Below, in pieces: positions 1 to 9,300 of a stretch of DNA of 64,000 nt. Made by a program: the position numbers and the translations under genes. The notes under the pieces are model-generated. The model searched no databases. It was not told the DNA's origin and was given only the letters and a program-made list of their open reading frames with translations. Source of the stretch: Planctomycetota bacterium (GTDB lineage: Bacteria; Planctomycetota; Planctomycetia; Pirellulales; Pirellulaceae). Each line of letters opens with the position of its first letter. Positions within the stretch are counted from its first letter, which is position 1. The DNA is taken from contig JACNKX010000149.1 of assembly GCA_014381825.1 (NCBI GenBank), positions 186,001-250,000 of the forward strand, read 5' to 3'.

Positions 1-36
1 AGTTATCGCTCGCGGCCCATCTTGAGCCGCCAAGGA

Positions 37-1242
37 CTATCCTCTGTCCAATAGTAAGTTCTGTCCGCTCATCGCATTAAACAAATGCAAGTTCGCGGAG
101 TTGAAATCCAAACGAACGCAGTCGCCTTTTTCGATGCTCGCACGCGGTTCAACTTTGCAAACCAGTTTCGAAGCTTCGCGAGGTGAACGACCGTCGTCCG
201 AACCAGCCGAGATGTGCAGTAATTTGCAGTCACCAAGTGGCTCGACCATCGATACGTCTCCGCAATTCACGTCGCCGTCTGACTCACACTTCTCTACAAC
301 TATGTCTTCGGGCCGCACACCTAATTCGACGGATTCCGCCTCGACGGTGACAGCTCTAAGCCTCTTCTTTCTCTTCTCGCCAAACTCCAACTGCAATCCA
401 GTGGCAACAAACGAAAGTTTGTCTTCGACCGCGACCAGGCCACCGGTCACGAAATTCATCGGTGGTGAACCAATGAACCCCGCGACAAATCGCGAGTCCG
501 GTCGGTCGTAGATCTCCATCGGGCTTCCAATTTGTTGTATTTCGCCATCTTTCATGACGACGATGCGTTCTCCTAAGGTCATGGCCTCGGTCTGGTCATG
601 GGTGACGTAAATCATCGTTGTCGACAGTCGCTGATGTAATTCGTTCAGCTCGCGCCGGGTTTCCAATCGAAGCTTTGCATCTAAGTTCGACAACGGCTCA
701 TCAAATAAAAAAACCGCCGGTTGGCGGACGATGGCTCTGCCTAGTGCAACGCGTTGCCGCTCTCCACCAGACAGTTGCCGAGGCATTCGGTCGAGCAAAT
801 GCTGGATCCCTAGTGCCTGCGCCGTTTGTCGAACCGTGTCACGAATTCCGTGACGTTTCGCTGCCAAATTGGCTGCCTCGGTTGGGCTCGTCAACCGTTT
901 CCAAGTTCTATGAAGGCTATTCCCTCCGTAACGCAGTTCCAATCCAAACGCCATGTTCTTGTACACCGACATGTGTGGGTACAAGGCATAGTTTTGGAAC
1001 ACCATCGCGATGTCCCGGTCTTTCGGAGCCACATCATTTACGACGCGATCTCCGATTCGCATTTCACCATCTGTCGCTTCTTCGAGTCCCGCGATCATCC
1101 GGAGCGTCGTGCTTTTGCCACAGCCGCTGGGGCCGAGCAAAACCAAGAACTCTCCGTCATCCACTCGAAGGCTGATATTATCCACCGCCTTCACATCACC
1201 GGCGAAGACCTTCGAGACGCTTGCTAATGAAACGCTCGCCAT
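37..1242 (-). CDS. ABC transporter ATP-binding protein, MalK/UgpC type
   Basis: 401 aa. It should be the cytoplasmic ATPase of a carbohydrate or glycerol-phosphate type importer. Visible are Walker A GPSGCGKST (res 37-45), the Q-loop Gln in VFQNYALYPH (Q83), the signature LSGGERQRVALGRA (157-170), Walker B FLFDEP (178-183) and the H-loop His in YVTHDQ (H215). The C-terminal ~150 residues with GVRPEDI look like the TOBE/regulatory domain of the MalK group. An extra segment of about 30 residues (103-134) lies between the Q-loop and the signature and is unusual for the family. No permease or binding protein is in the window, so the partner genes must be elsewhere or beyond the left edge. Substrate is not predictable from the sequence. 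Confidence 0.9.
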   Translation of the reverse strand: MASVSLASVSKVFAGDVKAVDNISLRVDDGEFLVLLGPSGCGKSTTLRMIAGLEEATDGEMRIGDRVVNDVAPKDRDIAMVFQNYALYPHMSVYKNMAFGLELRYGGNSLHRTWKRLTSPTEAANLAAKRHGIRDTVRQTAQALGIQHLLDRMPRQLSGGERQRVALGRAIVRQPAVFLFDEPLSNLDAKLRLETRRELNELHQRLSTTMIYVTHDQTEAMTLGERIVVMKDGEIQQIGSPMEIYDRPDSRFVAGFIGSPPMNFVTGGLVAVEDKLSFVATGLQLEFGEKRKKRLRAVTVEAESVELGVRPEDIVVEKCESDGDVNCGDVSMVEPLGDCKLLHISAGSDDGRSPREASKLVCKVEPRASIEKGDCVRLDFNSANLHLFNAMSGQNLLLDRG

Positions 1243-1447
1243 GTCTTACCACCGACAAAATGTGCGCTAATCCAAAGCTGGCAAAAGCACTTTGAACCAA
1301 CCCGAGTCGCTCGAAATCCGCTTAAGTACAGAACTTAGTGGAATTCTAAAGCCCGTCAACATACTGGTCGCGCGGGGAAGTGTCAAGCTGGCACGGTTGC
1401 AGCGGCGGCGAGCTGAAATGCTTTAGATAATTGCGGTTAGAGTACTT

Positions 1448-2191
1448 TCATGCGAACTCATTGATGTCTTCCAGAGTCAAGCTGCCGTTGTGAATCGCCG
1501 ATGCAACCAACGCCACATCACAGCCAGCTTCTGCGAGTTGATACAGATCGGACTTATCCCGAACCCCTCCACCGGAGGTAATTTCAACATGCGGATATCG
1601 CGCTCGCGTTGAAGAACAAAGTTGTTGGACCGCGACACCCTCCCCCACACCGACATACGCCAGGTCCAACACGATCAGCCGTTTGAACCCGGCATCGACG
1701 ACTGCATCGACGATTTCGTCCGGATGCGACTTGCGCCAGTCCGATATATCGGTCAGGGCCTTGCCGTTTCGAAGGTCCAGGCTGAATAACGCTCGTTCGA
1801 CGCCGACAGCATCGAGCAGTGCTGGCAGATCTCGCTCATTTCTCAGGGATTCCAAGCCGAAGACGACACCGATGCACCAGCCGTTCACCGGCTTGTCGGC
1901 GAACCACGGAGCCTGATCAACGCGGTTCGTGCCCGCGTCGACCAAAAGGCGAAGTCCGGACGAAGCGATGGCATCGTAGGCTTCCCAGTTAGGTGGGGCT
2001 CCCGCGATCGCCGCCAAATCAGCGACATAAACGGATTGAAATCCAAATTGCCCGACGAACGCAGAAGCAACGCCCTTCGGAGTCGCGTCGCAACCCAACA
2101 CGCTCTCGACAGGCCGATACAAGTCGCGCCGACCGGCCACACCGCGGACGACGGTGCAATCCTTTAAATCGATAACTGGAATAATTCGCAT
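1448..2191 (-). CDS. HisA/HisF-related TIM-barrel protein (COG1411 type)
   Basis: 247 aa. It starts MRIIPVIDLKDCTVVRG, the usual beginning of HisA-like barrels. It continues with YVADLAAI, LVDAGT, LIVLDLAYVGVGEG and the phosphate-binding end ITSGGGVRDKSDL with VASAIHNG. The G-R-x-x-Y element (GRRDLY) and the YVADLdaI segment fit the HisA/HisF-related family known from methanogens, methylotrophs and planctomycetes better than true HisA (ProFAR isomerase). Its biochemical role is not established; its distribution suggests a link to tetrahydromethanopterin or methanofuran metabolism. No his genes lie nearby. It is on the same strand as the downstream ABC ATPase but 205 bp away. Confidence 0.8.
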   Translation of the reverse strand: MRIIPVIDLKDCTVVRGVAGRRDLYRPVESVLGCDATPKGVASAFVGQFGFQSVYVADLAAIAGAPPNWEAYDAIASSGLRLLVDAGTNRVDQAPWFADKPVNGWCIGVVFGLESLRNERDLPALLDAVGVERALFSLDLRNGKALTDISDWRKSHPDEIVDAVVDAGFKRLIVLDLAYVGVGEGVAVQQLCSSTRARYPHVEITSGGGVRDKSDLYQLAEAGCDVALVASAIHNGSLTLEDINEFA

Positions 2192-2416
2192 GGGAACAGC
2201 CTATCGGATAAATGTCTTGTCGGACAAAGGTTCAAGATTCCCCCGAATGGTCGAAGCGGGAGGATCTTCAATTCCCTCCCAACGGCTCTCTGCATTTCAC
2301 TCGTCAGACTTTGGAGTTTGTCTGGCAGATTCGCGTCAATTGAGTAAGCTGACTATACATCTTGTCTCTATTTTGCTGTTGGGCGGGACTCGCTAATCTG
2401 TTCAGAGGTGTCATTG

Positions 2417-5400
2417 ATGTTCCGACTCGCGCGACGCCGACTTCGCTTGGAACGCTTGGAAGAGCGGCTTGTGCTCTCTGGAACGATTTTTTGTAGGGCG
2501 ATATTGGCTACTTTCTCCAGCCACAGCCGCCATCGCTGCACCGCTACGACGTGGTGAACGAGCTCTGGCTACCGCCGGTTTCTCTGGAAGGTGCCATCGG
2601 GAGTCCGACCGTCGCTCACGTCGATGACGATGGAATTTACGTTGGCTATGGCCAAGCGTTCAATCGCTACAATCTTGATGGGACACAGCAAACCCATTTG
2701 ATTAACGCCCAAAACAACGTGATGGCCATTCATTCCGATGGTGATTTGTTACTTCTGAATCACACAAGCGGCCTCTACGCTCGCTTTCTTAGTATCGACA
2801 AGGATACTAACACGGTCATCGACACTATCGAAAGCTATGTTGACTCCGTGTACGATTCGTCGATCGCACCGGAGAAGAATCGCATATTTGGTCGGACTCA
2901 GGGCATCAGCCCTTCCGATATCACGTATATTTCGTATGACGATCAGGGCAACTTCTCCGCCAGCGTCGATAGTCCCTATCACGGAGACTACCCTAGCGTT
3001 TCAGAAACGTGGGTGTTTCCCTCCGGTTCGAAAGTCGTGGACGATTCAGGCACGATCTACTCGACGGACTCGCTGACGCGGCTCGGCAGCTTCGGCACTA
3101 GGATCGGTGACATCGGATTCTTTGCCGGTGAAATCCCAATAATTCTCTAGGGAAATACGCTAACGGCGTACTCGTCCGCCATTTTGCCGACCGGCTCCGA
3201 GACACTAGATCACACGCCATCGAATATCTTTGTTAACGACGAGCATGTCATCACTTTTATCACGGACGCCGTTAGTGGGACAGGTTTTCAGGCGACGCTC
3301 ATTCCACTGGATAACCTCGAACCTCCGACGCCCGGCCAGCCGGTTGATCCACACGGCTTGCCATATACGCCGGATGCCATTGAAATTGCGTCTGATGGAA
3401 CGCTTCTGTTGTTCAGCAAACCGCACGAGAGCATTTTTCGCTGGGATCCGATTACGGAAAGCTATGGGGCCACGATCCCTTTGATCGGTGCTCCCGAATT
3501 CATGGCCTATTCGGCTGAGACGGAAATAGCGTATCTCGCGTATGCCTCAGGACTAATTCGCAAGATCGAATTCGATTCCGCCGATCCCCAAGAACTACCG
3601 TTCGCTGTGTTACCGAGCAGCCCGATGGGGCTGGCCACCGCCGGCTCGTTCGTGTTTGCCGTCGACCCGTCCGGCGCTTGGGTAAGTCACTACACGTTTG
3701 CGCCCGACGGAAGCCTCGTTGAAAGCGTCGAGTGGAACTACTTTTCGAGCGAGTACATCTGGAGTGAAGTCAATCAGAAAATGTACTTCTTCCGAGACGG
3801 TACGTCTCCGAACGACCTGCTGTGGGAAGAGATCAATGCTGATGGCGTCACTTATCCTGGAGAACCGCTCGGTGGGATAGGGAAAAAGGACGATTCGCCA
3901 TTGCACGGCGGCGGAGGAACTATTCATCCGATTCGCGTCTCACCCGATGGCAGTGTTGCAGTACTGGGATCGGGGCGGATTTACGATGCCCAAACTCTGG
4001 AGCCGAGCCCTTACGCCCTCGCGAATTCGATCGCTGACGCGACATGGCCCGGAGGAGAATTATTCACGGTCCGCAACATCGCGACCGTACACCAGTATCA
4101 ACGCTGGTCGTCACCTACGTACGGACAGGCAAAGATCGCTCAGTTTCCAGGTGATGGCTTCGCAGTCTTGCCGATTGCCGGAAGTCGATTGCTCGGAATC
4201 TCGATCGGAGACGACGGAATTCCTGCGTTCCGGATGCTGAACTCTAATCTTGAGGAAACGCCGCTTACAGCGTTCGATTTCGGCGACGCCCCGACGAGCA
4301 TCCAGAGCGGATTCGCCAGCAGTTACCCGACGCGAATCGAAGACGACGGTGCCCGCCACAAAGTGACTGGACTTTACCTCGGTTCCAGGATCGATTGGGA
4401 GGCTGATGGTCAGCCGGACGATCTGGCGGGCGCGAATGGCGGCGGCGATAACGCCGGCGTCCGCGACGACGAGGATGGAGTCCGATTGCTGGCGACCATT
4501 ATGACTTCAACGGTAGACTCGCCGGCCTTCAGTCTGGACATTACGGCGTCAGCCACAGGAAAGATTGATGCTTGGGTGGACTTCAATCGCGACGGTGACT
4601 GGCTCGACCCAGGTGAGCAGATTGCTATTAGTAAAAGTGTCGAAGCGGGGATGAATATGATTGCCGCCAGCGTGCCGGCCGGGAGCTCCGCAGGGGAGAC
4701 TGCGATGCGCGTCAGGCTGAGTTCCATCGGTGGACTGTCGCCCACGGGGCCTGCCGACGATGGTGAAGTCGAAGACTACATCGTGACGATTCTGGACGGC
4801 GCTGCTGCGGGAGGAGTGGCGGTTGAAATCACAGCACCAGCTCCAGGTACGCTCGACGTCGTCCAAGGCAGCGTGATCGTTCGCACTCGCGATCCCGATC
4901 GCGTGATTTTCACGGCTTCAGAAGGCAGTGTCGCTTCGATAAGTATCACCGGAACCGATGGTGACGACACGCTGAACTTGGAGAACATTCCCGGTGTCGA
5001 GGTCAGTGGCGATGCGCTCGCGGGTCATGACACGCTGGTTCTTCTTGGCAGTGACTTCTACTTCGATTTGACCGCGATCCCCGATTCAGCGATCCAAGGC
5101 ATTGAAGCGATCAACATCACTGGCAGCGGCGATAACAGTTTGACGCTGGATGTCAATGAAGTGCTCAACATCTCGCCCACTTCAGACACGTTACGAGTGC
5201 AGCACGACGTTGGTGATAGCGTGAGTTACGGGGAAGGCTGGGCCGTCGGGATCCCGCAGATCGTCGACCGTCAATACCTGCATGTGCTGACACAAGTCAG
5301 TGCTACCGTCCAAGTCGTCAATACAACTCCGTTCCACAATCCGCTGCGTGCGTTGGATACGAATCGTGACGGCAGCGTCTCGCCGCTCGATGCGCTGATC

Positions 5401-5841
5401 ATCGTGAATCGGCTGAACTCGAGCGGGCCGGGTCCACTGTCGACGCCGCTTACGGTGGATGGGCTCACCCAATTCTTTTACGTCGACACCAACGCTGATC
5501 TATCCGTCGCGCCTATCGATGTGATTCGAGTCGTCAATTTCTTGAACGGTTCGACCGGTGGTACGGAAGGCGAAGGAACGGTTTTTGGAGCAACGCAGTT
5601 TGCAATCGAAACGCCGCTACGCCGCGCCGCTTCTTCACGATTCCCAATTGCTTCGATGAATTTGTCTCCTGATCATCTAATTGACGCGAACGGTATCGCA
5701 GTTCCGCGATGGGCTTCCGCTGTTGCGCCCGCGAGAATTGCCGCGACGCGTACGGAGAGACTTGATTACGATTTCGCCACAGCGCTGGATGAATTGCTTG
5801 GACGCGATGAAGCCGGGCTGTTCGACGAGTTCTTTGAATAG
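2417..5841 (+). pseudogene. Decayed GEVED/dockerin-type surface protein gene
   Basis: The reading starts at ATG 2417 with a planctomycete N-terminal motif (RLERLEERLVLSG). It leaves frame in the run TTTTTTGTAG (2488-2496) and continues in another frame with a propeller-like region (GDIGYFLQP onward). It meets an in-frame TAG at 3148-3150, then runs on in the same frame to 5841. From about 4279 it has one GEVED repeat (FDFGDAPTS to GEVEDYIVTIL). Next comes a region with SVASISITGT and DDTLNLENIPG, then a dockerin-like pair (DTNRDGSVSPLDAL and DTNADLSVAPIDV). The last ~256 residues are identical to those of the intact paralogue at 6337-10695. The two lesions argue for a pseudogene. Sequencing error at one of them cannot be excluded, but two separate ones are less likely. 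Confidence 0.75.
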
Positions 5842-5985
5842 CCGCGTGTTGTCATGACGCGTTCGTAGCCGTCAATCTGCGAGTGACGAGCGCGTTCTTC
5901 CGTATGGGGCTGATCACTCGGAGAGTGATGGCTACAGAGGGAAGCATTAGAAGGCATCTTCGACCGCCTCTTCGTCGTACAGCGG
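5069..5985. repeat. Direct repeat copy A (917 bp; partner 9923-10839)
   Basis: Reading both stretches side by side at an offset of 4854 bases, I find only two differences (5936 A versus 10790 G; 5975 T versus 10829 C). The block starts abruptly inside the surface-protein coding region, runs through the stop codon and intergenic spacer, and ends in the 3' end of the convergent toroid gene. Upstream of the block the two genes are clearly diverged. Both copies contain the small hairpin ATCACTC-GGA-GAGTGAT just after the stop codon. Confidence 0.92.
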
Positions 5986-6165
5986 TTGTCCGAGTACTCT
6001 TTTGCGAGTTCGGTGGCCGGAGACGGTACGAACAGACCCGCCATGCGGGTCGCCCTTCAGTGCCACAACTTGCCAACCGGTTCCGTTGGTATCACCCGGG
6101 GCGCCGGCGTGGTACGGCCATCTGCCGCGTGGATGCTGGGCGCGATCAATGAAGTCGACTTTTAA
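5947..6165 (-). pseudogene. Remnant of a membrane-anchored toroid (prenyltransferase-like) gene
   Basis: Read on the minus strand, this stretch matches two parts of the intact gene at 10801-12393. The part 6165 to ~5987 gives AQHPRGRWPYHAGAPGDT and GTGWQVVALK, then in a shifted frame MAGLFVPSPATELAKEYS; the intact gene has AQHPRGGWRYHPGAPGDT, VTGWQVMALK and MAGLFVPSPTTELAKDYL. It then jumps directly to PLYDEEAVEDAF and a stop, the last residues of the intact protein. About 391 bp present in the intact gene (10841-11231) is missing. The 5' part of the gene is absent too. This is the convergent partner of the decayed surface-protein gene, so the gene pair was duplicated together. Confidence 0.85.
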
Positions 6166-6336
6166 GGAAATCGTCGCTGAGAAAACAACCTATTCGGGTG
6201 AGTGGTTAAAGTGTAGGAAATGAGTGGTATCTAGGCCATAATGGGTAGTGCGTGTCGATCACATCTCGCGTTGGCCGACCCCCCAATTCGTATTGGGTTT
6301 AAAGCACGGTACCACGAAAAGCTTTCAGAGTTTGCT

Positions 6337-9300
6337 ATGAAATCCCGGACTTGGCTTCAACTTTTGCGCGGTGCAGTCCCGAAATTCTCCTTGTCTCACA
6401 GGGGGAGCAACCGCGTTTCGCGCGCGCGTCGCATCTTCTTCGAGCCACTTGAAGACCGCCGCTTACTTGCGAACTTTCACGTGATCGACCGTGATGATCC
6501 AGATTCGACGGTTACGGATCCGCTTGAGAGTTGTACTGCGGTGCGTTGCACCTTGCGCGACGCAATCATCGAAGCGAACTTGGAGCCAGGGGCTGACACG
6601 ATCACGTTCGCCTTTACCGATCTCGATCCGCACGATCAGTTCGCCACGGTGACGCTCGATGCTGGCAAGGGGCCACTCGTCATCCAAGAGTCGCTCACAA
6701 TCACGGGCTCGCAGGTCGCTGGCGTGCAGATCAGTGGTAACAACGCGACGCGAATCTTTGAGTTTTCGGTCGCGGGCAATTACGTCCTGGAAGGACTGAC
6801 CCTGTCGCATGGCAATGGTGATGGCACCGACCCCAGTATCGATGGCTCCGGTGGCGCGATCAATTCGGCTCAACCCGGCACTACGCTCACCATCCGCGAT
6901 AGTCTCATTCGCAAGAACAGCGGCGAGTTCGGCGGGGCAATTGGCTTCTATGCGGGAACGCTCAACATCTCTGACACCGCAATCATCAACAATGAAGCCG
7001 TTGAAGTTGGCGGCGCGATGGTGGTGGCTGGTGATATCTCGCTGACGAACGTGACGGTGAGCGGCAATCGTGTAACTGCGCCGGCGGAAGAAGAACCGGA
7101 AGCTGGCGGGATCTCCGTTCAAACTGTCTTCAACCAGCAGGGCAGCGCCGCACCTTCCAACATCGTGATCAAGCAGTCAACGATCGCGAATAACTCGGCT
7201 CCGACCGCGGCGAACTTGCTCTTAGGAGCGCAAAACGCAAACGTCACTGTTACGCTGCAGAACACGATCATTGCTGTGCCTCAAGGAGGTGGCGAGAACG
7301 TCGACATGTTCGCTACCGGACTTCCGATGTTTCCGCCTCCCGTAGTGATCACGTCGCTCGGCAACAATATTGTTGATGACGATACCGTTACGCTGACCGA
7401 AGCGAGCGACTTCCCTAACACCGATGCACACCTTGCCCCGCTCTCCGAGAACGACTGCCCGGTGTGTCCTATCTTGTCGGGCCACGATCTGCTTCACGGC
7501 AGCCCGGCGATAGACGGCGGAGCGAGCATTGGCATCACGACCGATCAACGAGGCGTCGCGAGACCACAGGGCACGGCGGTCGATATCGGAGCCTTCGAGA
7601 TGGAGTTCGACTTCGGCGATGCAAAGGCCGGCTTTCCGACGCGATTGATTGTCAACGCGAATGGCGAAGTGACCGAAGACGGTGCTCGTCATGTCGCGAC
7701 CGGGTTGATGCTCGGCGCGACGCGCGGCCCGGAAGGTGATGGCGTTCCGTCGGAGAACGCGGATGGCGACGGAGCTGATGAAGACGGCGTGGCCTTCGGC
7801 GTAATTGACTTCGAGGCATCTAGCACTGCGTCCGTCACCGTTGATGTGCAAGGTGGCTCCGGAAGGCTGGATGCGTGGATCGACTTCAACCAGGACGGCG
7901 ATTGGGGCGACCGGGGCGAACGCATCTTCACGTCGCAGGCAGTTGGAAGCGGCGCGAATGACTTGACGTTCGTCATTCCTGGAAGCGTCATTCCTGGAAG
8001 CTTCAACAGAGTTCCCGGTAGTTCGGTTCCCGGGATAGCTCAAGCGAGGTTCCGTTTGAGTTCGAGTGGCGGACTGCCGCCGAGCGGCCCTGCGCCCGAC
8101 GGCGAAGTCGAGGACTATGCCGTCACAATCCTGGACGGCATCGATTTTGGTGACGCTCCGGATACGGGGGTTGGCATTGGGGCAGGGAACTATCAAACAC
8201 TCGAGGCCGATGACGGTGCGCGGCACATGCTCGGCGGGCCGCGGCTCGGTGCCGACGTAGACTCGGAGCTTGACGGGCTCCCGTCCGATCGCGCGGATGG
8301 CGACGATCTCGACAAGGACGATGATGACGACGGCGTAACCTTCGGCGAGTTTGTTGTCGGCCAACTCGAACCCCAGCAGGTAGCGATCACCGTCAACGTG
8401 CAAGGTACGGACGGCAAGCTAGACGCCTGGATCGACTTCAATCGAGACGGCGACTGGCTCGATGTGGACGAACAGATTTTCGCGGCACAATCTGTCGTCG
8501 TTGGAGACAATGAATTCACGTTCGATCTGCCGCCTGAATTGACGGCGGGCGACACCTATGCCCGCTTTCGGATTAGCACCGATGGCGGGTTGGCTCCGAC
8601 GGGGCTGGCTGACAGCGGCGAGGTCGAAGACTACCTGATCGAGATTCCGCCTGGGATCGACTTCGGTGACGCACCTGATCTGGCGGGCGGCACGCAAGCG
8701 GGCGACTACGAAACGCTATTGGATGACGACGGCGCGCGGCACATCATCGGCACGTTGCGGCTCGGCGGTGCAGTCGATGTCGAAGACGATGCCTTTCAGT
8801 CCGCAATGGCGGATGGTGATGACTCGACGGACGACGATGATGAGGACGGCGTCACGTTCTGCTCGATTCTGCAAAACCAAAAAGTCGAAGGAACTGTAAT
8901 TGTCGATGTGGAAGGTGCCGCAGGCAAGCTCGATGCCTGGATCGACTTCAACAATGACGGGGATTGGAGTGATCCGAGCGAGCAGGTACTCACGTCAGAA
9001 GACGTGCAGGTCGGTAGCAACAAGTTGACGTTTCAAGTGCCTGGCCTTTTGAATCCGGGTACAACCTTCGCAAGGTTTCGCTTGAGTACGGCCGGCGGCT
9101 TGACGCCAACAGGCTTGGCGGACGATGGCGAAGTCGAAGACTACCGGATTGAGATACTGCCGATCGGGAGGGACTACGGCGACGCGCCCGACGATTATCC
9201 AAACTCGGGCGCGTGGCACACGATCGGCGATCTTCGCCTCGGCTGTTCCGTCGATGCGGAATTTAGGCCCTTAACCAGCAACGACGCTTTCGGCGACGGA

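Noticed and set aside
2200-2300. A possible tRNA T-arm (GGTTCAAG) near 2230
   Set aside because: No matching anticodon or acceptor stems could be formed around it.
6241-6336. Upstream start for the giant surface protein
   Set aside because: The extra residues precede the basic export-like N-terminus that starts at Met 6337 and show no signal peptide.
7222-8403. Long antisense open frame (393 aa) opposite the giant surface protein
   Set aside because: It lies fully inside a gene with clear repeat motifs; its own translation is Arg/Ala-rich with no family signs. Such frames are common at this base composition.
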